DNA from: Candidatus Saccharimonadota bacterium
GTDB lineage: Bacteria > Patescibacteriota > Saccharimonadia > Saccharimonadales > Saccharimonadaceae
Length of the DNA: 64,000 nucleotides
Assembly (NCBI GenBank): GCA_003246575.1
Contig: QJZZ01000001.1
Coordinates: 343,978-407,977 of the forward strand
Direction: 5' to 3'
Below the pieces are notes generated by a model that was not told where the DNA came from, made no database searches, and saw only the letters and a program-made list of their open reading frames with translations. This document shows positions 54,290 through 63,309 of the stretch, in pieces. Position numbers and translations under genes: made by a program. Within the stretch, counting starts at the first letter, position 1. Each line of letters opens with the position of its first letter.

Positions 54290-56092
54290 ATGACAAAGCA
54301 GCGTCTTCCATTTCGTCAGTATATCAGGTACCTACTTAGTGTCGGTAGGACATCATTCCGTATTGCGCCAGCTGTTGGTATTATTAGACTACTCGATAGC
54401 GTCATCCAGGCGATATTGCCAATTGGAACGACGTATTTGGCGTCACTAACAACGACCGCGCTTGCAGATGCCTACAGTGGCGATAGTTCTGCGTCTGAGC
54501 GAGTGATTGTATATGTGATCGCAACCTCCGCAATCAGTATTATTATGTTGTCCTGGGGCAGTATTAGCAATTACATAGCCCAGAAGACGCGGTACAAAAT
54601 CGAAGCCGCCGTCGAGGATAAAATGATCACTCAGTTTACTTCGCTACCATTTGAGATGTATGACGACAAAACCGTAGTTGATCTTCATGAAAAGGCTAAA
54701 CGGTTTAGCTATTTCTTTAGTTATATCTTTGACACACTCGGTTCAATGGTCACGATGTTTGTCGGAGCGATTACTGCTCTAATCGCCCTAATCGCTATCT
54801 CACCACTGCTTGCGTTGATCGTTTTGGTGGCGGTTATCCCGGGTGTTGTTATCAAAGTACGGCTTGCTCGTCGACAGGCGCAACATTGGGAAGCCAATAT
54901 CACGCGGCGTCGTAGAATGAGCAATCTTAGCTGGATGCTTCAGGAGTCGCAGTATATTGCAGAGATGCGCGTATATGGCGTTGTACGTAAACTGATTCAT
55001 CAGCATAAACGTTTGCGTGAGCTGGATGAAAAAGAGCGGCTCGATATGGAGACCGGGACGATATGGAAGCAACTCGCCGCCGATGTGGGTGAATCACTTG
55101 TTGAACTGGGCTCACTGGTGTGGATTGTGTACGAGATTATCCAGAGAAACCAACCCGTTGGTCAATTTCTGTACGTACAGCAAATGGTCAGCCGGGCAAT
55201 ATCCGAGGCGAGTAGCCTTGCCAACCAGCTCGGGAATACTGACAAAGACCTTGCGAATATCGTTGACTACCAACGATTTATGGAGCTGCAGCCGCAAGAC
55301 GTTACTGGCAAAAAACAGTTGACGGACTCCCCTGAATCCATCGAGATCGAATCAGTTGGTTTCCGCTACCCAAAGACTAAGAAGCAGATTTTGCACGAGG
55401 TATCGATGACGATACGCGCGCGGCAGCATGTGGCGATTGTTGGCGAGAACGGAGCAGGCAAAAGCACGCTTATCAAGCTACTACTAGGATTGTATAGAGC
55501 GAATACAGGCGACATTCGCGTAGATGGCACGCCACTCGCCGATATCGCCAGCGATTCGTGGCATAGGCACATTGGGTTATTGCAGCAAAATTTTGTGAGC
55601 TATTACTTCGCTACAATTCGCGAAAATATCACATATGGTGATATCGACAAAGAGGATTCAGAAGCTGTCGTGCGTAAGGCAATGAACGATGCTGAGTTTA
55701 GTGATGTTGTCGATAAGCTCGAGCGGGGCGATCGTACGTATATCGAGCGTTGGATGGCGGAAGATAATGACGATGCTTCCGGCACTGAGTTAAGTGGAGG
55801 GCAGCAGCAGCGGCTTGCGTTAGCGCGAAACTTTTATCGTGATGCGCCAATTATCATACTCGACGAGCCGACCAGTGCAATTGACGCGCTGGCTGAGGCG
55901 CGCATCTTCAAGCGTCTGTTTGCAAGTGGAAAAACGGTGATTGCGATTAGCCATCGACTGAGCACGATCAGAAAGGCTGATGTTGTGTACATGATGAAAG
56001 ATGGGCGAGTTGTTGAAACGGGAACGGCAGATGAGCTGATTGCTGCACGAGGCGAGTTTTATCGTCTATTTGAGAGCCAGCTCGGGGAATAA
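54290..56092 (+). CDS. ABC exporter, fused membrane and ATPase domains
   Basis: 600 residues. Six membrane helices in the first ~310, then the ATPase: Walker A VGENGAGKSTLIK, Q-loop LLQQNFVSYYFATI, signature LSGGQQQRLALARN, Walker B IIILDEPTSAID, switch His ISHRLSTIRKADVV. The membrane part resembles lipid or peptide exporters without a peptidase domain. It is not paired with another half-transporter, so it probably forms a homodimer. A stand-alone RNA candidate begins about 35 nt after the stop. Confidence 0.92.
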   Translation: MTKQRLPFRQYIRYLLSVGRTSFRIAPAVGIIRLLDSVIQAILPIGTTYLASLTTTALADAYSGDSSASERVIVYVIATSAISIIMLSWGSISNYIAQKTRYKIEAAVEDKMITQFTSLPFEMYDDKTVVDLHEKAKRFSYFFSYIFDTLGSMVTMFVGAITALIALIAISPLLALIVLVAVIPGVVIKVRLARRQAQHWEANITRRRRMSNLSWMLQESQYIAEMRVYGVVRKLIHQHKRLRELDEKERLDMETGTIWKQLAADVGESLVELGSLVWIVYEIIQRNQPVGQFLYVQQMVSRAISEASSLANQLGNTDKDLANIVDYQRFMELQPQDVTGKKQLTDSPESIEIESVGFRYPKTKKQILHEVSMTIRARQHVAIVGENGAGKSTLIKLLLGLYRANTGDIRVDGTPLADIASDSWHRHIGLLQQNFVSYYFATIRENITYGDIDKEDSEAVVRKAMNDAEFSDVVDKLERGDRTYIERWMAEDNDDASGTELSGGQQQRLALARNFYRDAPIIILDEPTSAIDALAEARIFKRLFASGKTVIAISHRLSTIRKADVVYMMKDGRVVETGTADELIAARGEFYRLFESQLGE

Positions 56093-56118
56093 TGCTTGTG
56101 TTTTTCACGAAAAAAGCG

Positions 56119-56124
56119 TATAAT
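56119..56124 (+). promoter_or_regulatory. -10 box TATAAT for the 56.1-kb candidate RNA
   Basis: TATAAT after the ABC exporter stop; predicted start near 56130. Confidence 0.6.
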
Positions 56125-56126
56125 AA

Positions 56127-56268
56127 GAGGTGAGCTGGTACGCCATCGGGTACGATTGGCGTTCACGAGCAAAACAAATACCTCACCCAAACAAAAACCG
56201 TGCCCAGGGTGGGCGCGTAGCAGCTCTCTAGTGAGTATCTCGCCCCTGTTCATTCGGGGCGAGATTTG
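56127..56268 (+). ncRNA. Candidate stand-alone small RNA of unknown class
   Basis: No credible gene lies between the ABC exporter and tRNA-Ala (211 nt). The stretch has its own TATAAT and an intrinsic terminator: ATCTCGCCCC/GGGGCGAGAT (56237-56246 with 56256-56265) followed by TTTGC. Inside are foldable elements: GAGGT near 56127-56131 can pair with ACCTC further on, enclosing ACGCCA/TGGCGT, and GCCCA/TGGGC lies next. I found no SRP GGAA-AGCAG core, no tmRNA or RNase P motif, so the class is open. The nearby reading frame has no plausible protein. Confidence 0.5.
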
Positions 56269-56269
56269 C
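56237..56269 (+). terminator. Terminator of the 56.1-kb candidate RNA
   Basis: A 10-bp stem with a 9-nt loop followed by TTTGCTATTATT. Confidence 0.75.
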
Positions 56270-56303
56270 TATTATTGGCTAGTATTCATCGTTCATCTTT
56301 CGT

Positions 56304-56379
56304 GGGGCATTAGCTCATTTGGTAGAGCGCTTCCATGGCATGGAAGAGGTGAGGAGTTCGATTCTCCTATGCTCCACCA
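56304..56379 (+). tRNA. tRNA-Ala (anticodon GGC)
   Basis: Acceptor GGGGCAT pairs with ATGCTCC. Anticodon stem CTTCC/GGAAG with loop ATGGCAT. T-arm GGAGTTCGATTCTCC. Encoded CCA (56377-56379). Confidence 0.95.
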
Positions 56380-56403
56380 TAGATGTTCGATGAATGCGAC
56401 AAC

Positions 56404-56480
56404 GGGGAATTAGCTCAGTTGGCTAGAGCGCACGATTCACATTCGTGAGGCCACAGGTTCGAGCCCTGTATTCCCCACCA
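56404..56480 (+). tRNA. tRNA-Val (anticodon CAC)
   Basis: Acceptor GGGGAAT pairs with ATTCCCC. Anticodon stem CACGA/TCGTG with loop TTCACAT. T-arm ACAGGTTCGAGCCCTGT. Encoded CCA at the end. Confidence 0.95.
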
Positions 56481-56489
56481 TTGTGTTCA

Positions 56490-56516
56490 AGAGGGGCTCA
56501 CCCCTCTGTTTGTTTT
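56490..56516 (+). terminator. Intrinsic terminator after tRNA-Val
   Basis: AGAGGGG/CCCCTCT stem, 4-nt loop, GTTTGTTTT tail. Confidence 0.88.
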
Positions 56517-56611
56517 GCAAATCAATTCCAAAACTGCACTTTACCCCCTAAAGCTCGGCTAACGCCTCAAGCGCAGGTCGAGTAGCTCTGTATTCTCGGG
56601 CGCAAATATGA

Positions 56612-56617
56612 TATAAT
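56612..56617 (+). promoter_or_regulatory. -10 box TATAAT (extended TGA) for typA
   Basis: TGATATAAT gives a leader of about 35 nt holding a 7-bp hairpin (56631-56637 with 56644-56650) and no Shine-Dalgarno next to the ATG. Confidence 0.72.
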
Positions 56618-56658
56618 CATGCCCAAGGAAGGTCTGTAGTAACACAGGCCGTTATTTT

Positions 56659-58479
56659 ATGAACGACGCTACAAAAATTCGCAACATCGCAATTATCGCA
56701 CACGTCGACCATGGCAAGACGACACTTGTTGATGGTCTTCTGAAGCAATCAAATACATTCCGTGACAATCAGGCCGAGATGGGCCAGCAGCTCATCATGG
56801 ACTCTGGTGACCAAGAGCACGAGCGTGGTATTACCATCACTGCCAAGCAGACGTCTATCTATCACGATGGCTACAAGATCAATATTATTGATACCCCGGG
56901 ACACGCAGACTTCAGCGGTGAGGTTGAACGCACGCTCAATATGGCCGATGGTGTTCTCTTGATTGTTGACGCTCAGGAAGGTCCAATGCCGCAGACAAAG
57001 TTCGTTCTGTCAAAGGCGCTTGAACTTGGCCTCAAGCCAGTAGTTGTGATTAACAAGATTGATAAGCCGGCCCGTCGTGTTGATGAAGTCGAAGATGAGC
57101 TTGCCGACCTCTTTCTGGAGCTTGCAACAGACGACAGCCAGTTGCACTACCCGATCTACTACGCAATTGGTCGCGAAGGCAAAGCGTGGACATCACTCCC
57201 TGACAATCCATCTGAACATGCAGATCTTTCTGTCGTGTTCGACGCGATTGTGAATGACATTCCTGCGCCGTCGGTTGACGCTGATGGTCCGCTGCAGCTA
57301 CTCGTTACGAGCCTTACGTATGATTCATTCCTTGGTAAGTACGCCATTGGGCGCATTACTCGCGGTAGCGTCAAACGCGGTCCTATTGCCTTGATCACTC
57401 GTGAAGGTGAAGTCGTATCGAGCAAGGTAGAAAAAGTCTTTGGCTATCGCGGTCTCGCGAAAGAAGAGATTGAGTCTGCATTCGCGGGTGACATCGTCGC
57501 ACTCGTCGGCTGTGCTGATGCGCGCATCGGTGACACCATTGCCGATAAGGATACACCAGAAGCGCTACCAACGATTGATATCGAAGCACCAACGCTCAGT
57601 ATGTATCTCGGTCCAAACACCAGCCCAATGAAGGGTCGCGAGGGCGAATTCACAACGTCGCGTCAAATTGGTGATCGCCTCAAGAAAGAACTTGAAACAA
57701 ACGTCAGTCTTCGTGTCGAAGAAAATGGTATCGGCTTCACTGTCTCTGGACGTGGTGAACTCCATTTGTCTGTTCTCATCGAAGCAATGCGCCGCGAAGG
57801 GTATGAATTCGAAGTTGGCCGTCCACAAGTAGTGACTATTACTGAAGATGGTGTTGAAAAAGAACCAGTCGAAGAACTCTACATCGAGGTTGCTCCAGAA
57901 TTCGTCGGTGTCATTTCACAAGAACTTGGTGCTCGTCGTGCACTGCTGCGCGGTCAAGAGCAAACATCGAGCGGCACCGCACGTATGGACTACATTTTGC
58001 CAACGCGCGCGTTGATCGGTCTGCGCAACCGCTTGCTGACTGACACGAAAGGCACCGTCATCATGAACAGTCTGCCGCACGGCTATGAGCCCGTCGCAGG
58101 TAAGTTGCCACGTAACCGTAACGGCGTGTTGATTGCATTCGAAGCCGGCACTACAACTCCGTACGCACTTGAAGCTGCTGAAGCGCGTGGCGAATTGCTC
58201 GTCGGCCCAGCCACAGAAGTCTACGCTGGCATGATCGTCGGTATGTACAACCGCGCCGAAGATCTCGAGATCAATGTCTGTAAGGCCAAACACCTCACTA
58301 ATATGCGCTCGAAGTCATCTGATGGCGCAGTTCAGCTAACGCCATTCACTGACTTTAGCCTTGAGCAGTGTATTGACTTCATCGAGGATGATGAGTTGCT
58401 CGAAGTAACACCGAAGAGCCTGCGTCTCCGCAAGCGTGAACTTGACCCAACCAAGCGAAAACGTCTGAACAACAAGTAA
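56659..58479 (+). CDS. typA: Ribosome-associated GTPase TypA/BipA
   Basis: 606 residues. G1 [16 protein letters not shown]2 [11 protein letters not shown]3 [15 protein letters not shown]4 [12 protein letters not shown]-like domains II, III and V follow, and the BipA-specific C-terminal domain ([34 protein letters not shown]). It helps ribosome assembly under stress and cold. Length is standard. A hairpin lies in its short leader. Confidence 0.97.
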   Translation: MNDATKIRNIAIIAHVDHGKTTLVDGLLKQSNTFRDNQAEMGQQLIMDSGDQEHERGITITAKQTSIYHDGYKINIIDTPGHADFSGEVERTLNMADGVLLIVDAQEGPMPQTKFVLSKALELGLKPVVVINKIDKPARRVDEVEDELADLFLELATDDSQLHYPIYYAIGREGKAWTSLPDNPSEHADLSVVFDAIVNDIPAPSVDADGPLQLLVTSLTYDSFLGKYAIGRITRGSVKRGPIALITREGEVVSSKVEKVFGYRGLAKEEIESAFAGDIVALVGCADARIGDTIADKDTPEALPTIDIEAPTLSMYLGPNTSPMKGREGEFTTSRQIGDRLKKELETNVSLRVEENGIGFTVSGRGELHLSVLIEAMRREGYEFEVGRPQVVTITEDGVEKEPVEELYIEVAPEFVGVISQELGARRALLRGQEQTSSGTARMDYILPTRALIGLRNRLLTDTKGTVIMNSLPHGYEPVAGKLPRNRNGVLIAFEAGTTTPYALEAAEARGELLVGPATEVYAGMIVGMYNRAEDLEINVCKAKHLTNMRSKSSDGAVQLTPFTDFSLEQCIDFIEDDELLEVTPKSLRLRKRELDPTKRKRLNNK

Positions 58480-58510
58480 ATAGCTCTACCCAAGCATAAG
58501 CTTATCTGGG

Positions 58511-58516
58511 TATACT
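58511..58516 (+). promoter_or_regulatory. -10 box TATACT for the trehalase gene
   Basis: TATACT 6 nt before the ATG at 58523, inside the 3' arm of a TACCCA/TGGGTA hairpin that may end typA. Confidence 0.65.
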
Positions 58517-58522
58517 AGAGGT

Positions 58523-60118
58523 ATGATGCGTTTGCCACGTCGACGAATTCCAGTACCACACGACCGTGTGAAAACGGGCATTGCTGTGACTGCAGATGCG
58601 CTGTTGCGAACGCGCCTATCTCCAGACCGTGCGTATGGTGAATTATTTCGTGACGTTCAAAAGCAGAATATTCTCGGTGACGGCAAGACATTTGTCGACT
58701 TAATCCCGCGCGATAGAGAGCGAGCAATTCGACAAGAATATGAACTCGCCAAGCGTGACCCAAATTTTGATCTGCGAGAATTTATTGTGCGACACTTCTA
58801 TGAGTTTGCGCCGCACAAGGACCGAGACGCCTATCAGCCGGGCCCCGATACGACGATTAATGAACATATCGATGCCTTGTGGCACGAGCTTGAGCGAAGA
58901 AATCGTAAGTCGCGCGGCTCACTCCTGACGTTGCCATACCATTATGTTGTGCCTGGCGGGCGCTTCAGTGAGCAATTTTACTGGGATGGCTATTTTATCA
59001 TGCTGGGGCTTGCAGCGAATGGCCACTGGCAACGCGTCAATGGCATGATGAAAAACTACGCCTATATGATTCGTAAGTACGGCTTCGTTCCGACGGCAAA
59101 TCGTACGTATTTCTTGAGTCGTTCGCAGCCGCCGTACTTTGCCCTCATGGTGAAACTACTGGCGAAACATCGGGGTAATCGTCGCACGCACATGGAATAT
59201 TTGCCGTATATGCTTGCAGAATATCGCTGGTGGCTTCGTGGCCGAAATAAGCTCGAAACGCAAGAGCACAAAGCATTTGCACGCATCGTCGAAATGCCTG
59301 ATGGGTCGCATCTTGCACGCTACTATGATAATAAGATGACGCCACGTCCAGAGAGTTTGCGCGAAGATGAAGAGACGGCAGAACATGCCGAGGGTCGTGC
59401 CGCAGACAGGCTGTACTTGCACTTACGCGCCGGTGCGGAGAGCGGCTGGGATTTTAGCTCTCGCTGGTTTTTGCAGCCGAAGGATATCAAATCAATCCAT
59501 ACTGCCGACATCGTGCCCGTTGATTTGAATTGCTTGCTCTATCTCCTGGAGCAGACGATCGCCGAGACGTATCGTATGATGAAGCAGCCGATACTTGCGG
59601 GTAAGTTTGAGCGCTTTGCCGAGCGACGAGCCGCTGCGATTAATAAGTATTGCTGGAACGAAGATGAGCAGGCGTACGTTGACTATAATTTTCATCACTT
59701 CACATCAACGGGGCGAGTAACGCTCGCTACGGTCTATCCGTTGTATGCACGCATAGCATCCAAACAGCAGGCCGACGCAGTTGCGCAGCGATTGCAGCGT
59801 GATTTTTTGAAGCCAGGTGGATTGGTGACGTCGCTCGTCGAGAGCGGTCAGCAGTGGGACGCGCCAAATGGCTGGGCACCACTCCAGTGGATGGCGATAG
59901 TCGGCCTTCGTCACTATGGTCATCACGCGCTCGCAGATGACATCAAACGGCGGTGGATGCAGACGAATGAACGAGTGTTTGAACGAGAGCGAAAGTTGAT
60001 CGAGAAGTACGACGTTGTACATCCGGACGGAATTGGTGGCGGGGGAGAGTACCCGCTACAAGATGGCTTCGGTTGGACGAATGGTGTATACGCGGCTTTG
60101 AAAGCGGAAGATCGCTAA
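58523..60118 (+). CDS. Cytosolic trehalase (GH37)
   Basis: 531 residues. Both trehalase signatures are clear: PGGRFSEQFYWDGYF near 155 and QWDAPNGWAP near 450, and a glycine-rich segment near the C-terminus (DGIGGGGEYPLQDGFGWTNG). FVDLIPRDR is the N-terminal family segment. The catalytic Asp and Glu positions lie in DLNCL... and the GEYPLQDGFGW region. No signal peptide. It would split trehalose into two glucoses. Its 3' end overlaps the convergent rarA by 4 nt. No trehalose transporter is visible. Confidence 0.95.
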   Translation: MMRLPRRRIPVPHDRVKTGIAVTADALLRTRLSPDRAYGELFRDVQKQNILGDGKTFVDLIPRDRERAIRQEYELAKRDPNFDLREFIVRHFYEFAPHKDRDAYQPGPDTTINEHIDALWHELERRNRKSRGSLLTLPYHYVVPGGRFSEQFYWDGYFIMLGLAANGHWQRVNGMMKNYAYMIRKYGFVPTANRTYFLSRSQPPYFALMVKLLAKHRGNRRTHMEYLPYMLAEYRWWLRGRNKLETQEHKAFARIVEMPDGSHLARYYDNKMTPRPESLREDEETAEHAEGRAADRLYLHLRAGAESGWDFSSRWFLQPKDIKSIHTADIVPVDLNCLLYLLEQTIAETYRMMKQPILAGKFERFAERRAAAINKYCWNEDEQAYVDYNFHHFTSTGRVTLATVYPLYARIASKQQADAVAQRLQRDFLKPGGLVTSLVESGQQWDAPNGWAPLQWMAIVGLRHYGHHALADDIKRRWMQTNERVFERERKLIEKYDVVHPDGIGGGGEYPLQDGFGWTNGVYAALKAEDR

Positions 60119-61275
60119 ACGATTTCTTCTGGAAGAAAGCCTTTTTCGTGCTTAAACCCTGGCTGCCATTTGTAGCCATCGCTGTAGCCAAGGTCTTTCA
60201 TGAGCTTGGTTGGAGCGTTTCTGATATGGAGCGGCACTGGCGCGTCGGGGTACTGTCGGGCGAGAGCCTGCGCTTCGTGCATAAGGTCAGTTGTCTCGCG
60301 TGACTTTTCACTGCGCGCGAGAGCTGTTGCGCAGTGATAGAGATTATAGCTTGCTTCGGGAAGGCCGACTCGTTCGACGGCTTGGAACGTCGCGACCGCA
60401 AGGCTGAGTGCGCCATTGCCAGCCAGGCCAATATCCTCGCTCGCGAACACGACCATGCGCCGTGCAATAAACTTCGGATCCTCGCCCGCATCAATCATGC
60501 GCGATAGGTAATAGAGCGTCGCCTGAACGTCGCTGCCGCGCATACTCTTTATGAACGCACTAATCACATCGTAGTGCATATCGCCCTTCTTGTCATAGCC
60601 GGGAACCTTGGTTTGTGCTGCAACTTTTATGGTCTCGGGCGTGACCTTGTCTCCGTTAAGCGCGAGTGCAAGTTCAAGATTGCCGAGCGCGACACGCGCG
60701 TCCCCTCCGGAAAGCTCGGCCAGGTAATCGAGTGCTTTCGGGGTGACTGACTTGGTTTTCTTCAGATGCTTGAGTGCGCGTTTGATAACCTCAATGATTT
60801 CATCCTTCGAAAGTGGCCGCAAGACAAGAACGCGTGAGCGGCTGAGAAGCGGCGTGATGATTTCGAAACTCGGGTTCTCCGTCGTTGCACCAATGAGCGT
60901 AATGAGCCCACTCTCAACGTGTGGCAAAAACGCATCTTGCTGCGCCTTGTTGAATCGATGAATTTCATCAACGAACAGGATTGTGCGAGTGCCGAGGTTC
61001 CAGTTTTGCTTGGCATGCTCGACGACGGTCAGCACATCTTTTTTGCCTGCAGTAACAGCGGAGAGCTCGACGAATTCAGCATCGAGTTCGTGCGCAATGA
61101 TTCGTGCAAGTGTTGTCTTGCCGGTCCCGGGAGGGCCCCACAAAATAAGACTGACCGGCTCCTTGTTTCGTGCGATACTTTTCAGAATCTCATGTTCACC
61201 GAGCAGATGGGACTGACCGATCACTTCATTGAGTGAGGTTGGTCGCATGAGTTCCGCGAGTGGAGTACGCGACAT
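60115..61275 (-). CDS. rarA: RarA/MgsA-type AAA ATPase (replication-associated recombination)
   Basis: 386 residues from the ATG at 61275. Walker A LWGPPGTGKTTLARI near 45, Walker B ILFVDEIHRF near 100, arginine-finger region GATTENPSFEI, and the C-terminal tetramerisation domain (YHCATALARSEKSRETTDLM; PLHIRNAPTKLMKDLGYSDG). It acts at stalled forks with SSB. An upstream in-frame extension was rejected because it overlaps femAB and begins without a ribosome site. One nucleotide separates it from the FemAB-like gene. Confidence 0.94.
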   Translation of the reverse strand: MSRTPLAELMRPTSLNEVIGQSHLLGEHEILKSIARNKEPVSLILWGPPGTGKTTLARIIAHELDAEFVELSAVTAGKKDVLTVVEHAKQNWNLGTRTILFVDEIHRFNKAQQDAFLPHVESGLITLIGATTENPSFEIITPLLSRSRVLVLRPLSKDEIIEVIKRALKHLKKTKSVTPKALDYLAELSGGDARVALGNLELALALNGDKVTPETIKVAAQTKVPGYDKKGDMHYDVISAFIKSMRGSDVQATLYYLSRMIDAGEDPKFIARRMVVFASEDIGLAGNGALSLAVATFQAVERVGLPEASYNLYHCATALARSEKSRETTDLMHEAQALARQYPDAPVPLHIRNAPTKLMKDLGYSDGYKWQPGFKHEKGFLPEEIV

Positions 61276-61276
61276 G

Positions 61277-62299
61277 CTATACCTTCCGCAGCTTGCGACG
61301 AGCAGTTTCGATAGCCAGTGTCTTGAGGTATGCTGTGCGATTGATGACCATGTCGTGTGCGGGTGTATAACGGAGCTCTTCGACGCCGAAACCTCGCTTG
61401 AAGACGCTGACACCATAAAAGCGATGCGAAGTATCTTCTTCGTCGACAATTCCCCAGAAGTTGTATCGCTTGATGCCACGTTCGCGTGCGTCGCGCATTG
61501 CCTGCATATGAAGAAGTGGTGCGCCAGAAAGCTTCGTGCCGAGTTCGGTGCTGACACCGTAGTGATACGACGCTTCATTGCCATAAAAGATCATGAAGTT
61601 CTGCGCCAGTACTTCGCCCTCGCTGCGGGCGGTGTAGAGAACCGCGTTGCCGTTGCCTGCGAACGCTGCAAATTGCTTTTTGAGAAAGTCTTCGCCAAAT
61701 GCGACAAACTGATGTCGCCCGGCGGTTTCGAGCTGTATACGATAAAACTCGTGAATCGCCCCTGGATCTGACGTTGTCTCAACGGTGATGTCGTTTTTCG
61801 CCGCCTTTCGTAGTGCGCGACGCAGGCGTTGTCGCATACCTTCGAGGATTTCATCTTCTGATTTTGCAAGGTCGAGAACACCAGCGAGCTCAACACTGAG
61901 ATACATCGGCGCTCGTCGTAGTCCGAATTGTTTGAATAATGCAAATGATCGTGGCGATGCTTCGAGCTGAGGGCGTACGCGCACATAAACACACGACTGC
62001 TCTTTTGCTTGCTGCTTCATGTCGTCGAAGAGCGCCTGGGTTGCAGCGATATCAGACCAGTTCGTTATCGGTCCGCCGACGATTTGCAGGTGCTTGCCGC
62101 GTCGGGCAGGTTCAACGTGCCCAGTATATACACCGACAAGCGTGTTGCCTTCGTAGACACCGCGTCGCAGGACAGTACGACCACGGCTTGTATGGAACTC
62201 TCCCCATTGCCATGAGTGGAGGAAATTTGCCTCATCGTGGTCTGTGACAAATTGGTCCCATTCTGACTGGTCGATGATTGTCCTGACGTCGTGACTCAT
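61277..62299 (-). CDS. FemAB-family peptidyl transferase (second copy)
   Basis: 340 residues; two GNAT-like halves. Hallmarks: FLHSWQWGEFHTSRGRTVLR at the start, LQIVGGPITNW, the coiled region VRPQLEASPRSFALFKQFGL, and YNFWGIVDEEDTSHRFYGVS VFKRGFG near the end. FemXAB proteins use aminoacyl-tRNA to add amino acids to peptidoglycan bridges. It overlaps the paralog upstream by 4 nt and shares its plan, so the pair may act in sequence on one bridge. Confidence 0.92.
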   Translation of the reverse strand: MSHDVRTIIDQSEWDQFVTDHDEANFLHSWQWGEFHTSRGRTVLRRGVYEGNTLVGVYTGHVEPARRGKHLQIVGGPITNWSDIAATQALFDDMKQQAKEQSCVYVRVRPQLEASPRSFALFKQFGLRRAPMYLSVELAGVLDLAKSEDEILEGMRQRLRRALRKAAKNDITVETTSDPGAIHEFYRIQLETAGRHQFVAFGEDFLKKQFAAFAGNGNAVLYTARSEGEVLAQNFMIFYGNEASYHYGVSTELGTKLSGAPLLHMQAMRDARERGIKRYNFWGIVDEEDTSHRFYGVSVFKRGFGVEELRYTPAHDMVINRTAYLKTLAIETARRKLRKV

Positions 62300-63309
62300 A
62301 GGTGTCTCCGTTTCTTTCGTGCCGCTTCTACGAGGCGAGTAAATTGATAGCGCACTGTCTTGAGGGGGATATCGTAGGCGGGCAGGTATGCGACATCCTC
62401 GCCACCAAAGCCGCGTTTGAATGTCGTGACACCGCTATAGCGGTGATTCGGCGAGTCTGCCGGCGCCGTTCCCCATAGATTGAAGTGCTGTATACCGAGT
62501 GATTTTGCATCCTGCATGGCCTGCCATACGATAGCGTACGCGCCAGGTTCTCTGCGTGCATCGGTCGTCGATGCTGCTTCAAAGTAGGCCGCTTCGGTAC
62601 CGTGCATGATGACAAGGGCAAGGTTGAGGAGTGTGTCATGTTTTGTTGCTTTATACATATATATCTCATCGCCGAATGCAGTACAGAGCGACTCTAGGTA
62701 CTGTGATGATGGTGCATAGAAGTTCTGTCGTTTTGCCGTCTCAACTTGCAGCTCGTGGAACATTTCAAGCGCATCGAGTGCGTTGATTTTTTCGACCACA
62801 ATATCGCGTTTCGGCGCGCGGCGTATTTCGTAGCGAGTTTGTTGGCGCATGGCTGTCATGAGCTCGTCTCGTTTCGGTGTGAGATCGATGATGGAGGTGT
62901 GATCTGCGGTGACGTGCATGAGCGCGGTCTGTCCACTGAGTCCATGCATGAGGGTTCGATACTGTGACGTGTCGGGTAGTTGAGTGCGAATGCGCATGAA
63001 GACGCAGCTATGATGGCGAGCGATTGTCCTAAGTTCGTTCACGACAACATCTACAAGCGCAGAATTGTTCCAGTTGATGAGCGGTCCACCGGCAACCTCC
63101 AGGTAACGTCCCCGACGTGCGTTCTTGACGCTGGCACTGAACAGTCCAATGACCGTATCGCCGTCACGAACAATACGTCGCTCAACGGCGAACCCGAGGA
63201 TGAGCTGTGACTCACCCCATTGCCATGACTGGAGGAGATTCGCTTCTTCGAAACGTCTATACGCTTCATCCCATTCTGACTGCTGGGTGCACTCACTGAT
63301 GTTATACAT
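62296..63309 (-). CDS. FemAB-family peptidyl transferase (first copy)
   Basis: 337 residues, paralogous to the next gene downstream: LLQSWQWGESQLILGFAVER, LEVAGGPLINWNN, then MFHELQVETAKRQNFYAPSS, and HFNLWGTAPADSPNHRYSGV TTFKRGFGGEDVAYLPAYD. Predicted to add a bridge amino acid from aminoacyl-tRNA to lipid-linked peptidoglycan precursors. It overlaps the DegT-like gene by 8 nt, forming a DegT-FemAB-FemAB-rarA operon. Confidence 0.92.
   Translation of the reverse strand: MYNISECTQQSEWDEAYRRFEEANLLQSWQWGESQLILGFAVERRIVRDGDTVIGLFSASVKNARRGRYLEVAGGPLINWNNSALVDVVVNELRTIARHHSCVFMRIRTQLPDTSQYRTLMHGLSGQTALMHVTADHTSIIDLTPKRDELMTAMRQQTRYEIRRAPKRDIVVEKINALDALEMFHELQVETAKRQNFYAPSSQYLESLCTAFGDEIYMYKATKHDTLLNLALVIMHGTEAAYFEAASTTDARREPGAYAIVWQAMQDAKSLGIQHFNLWGTAPADSPNHRYSGVTTFKRGFGGEDVAYLPAYDIPLKTVRYQFTRLVEAARKKRRHL

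Noticed and set aside
56127-56268. Signal recognition particle RNA or tmRNA
   Set aside because: The GGAA-loop/AGCAG core of SRP RNA and the tRNA-like ends of tmRNA are absent.
56096-56413. Open frame of 105 codons running through the candidate RNA and tRNA-Ala
   Set aside because: It reads through a perfect tRNA and a terminator hairpin, so it cannot be a gene.
60115-61584. Longer N-terminus for rarA beginning near 61584
   Set aside because: The extra ~103 residues overlap the FemAB-like gene, are of low complexity and unlike RarA; the ATG at 61275 gives the family start.
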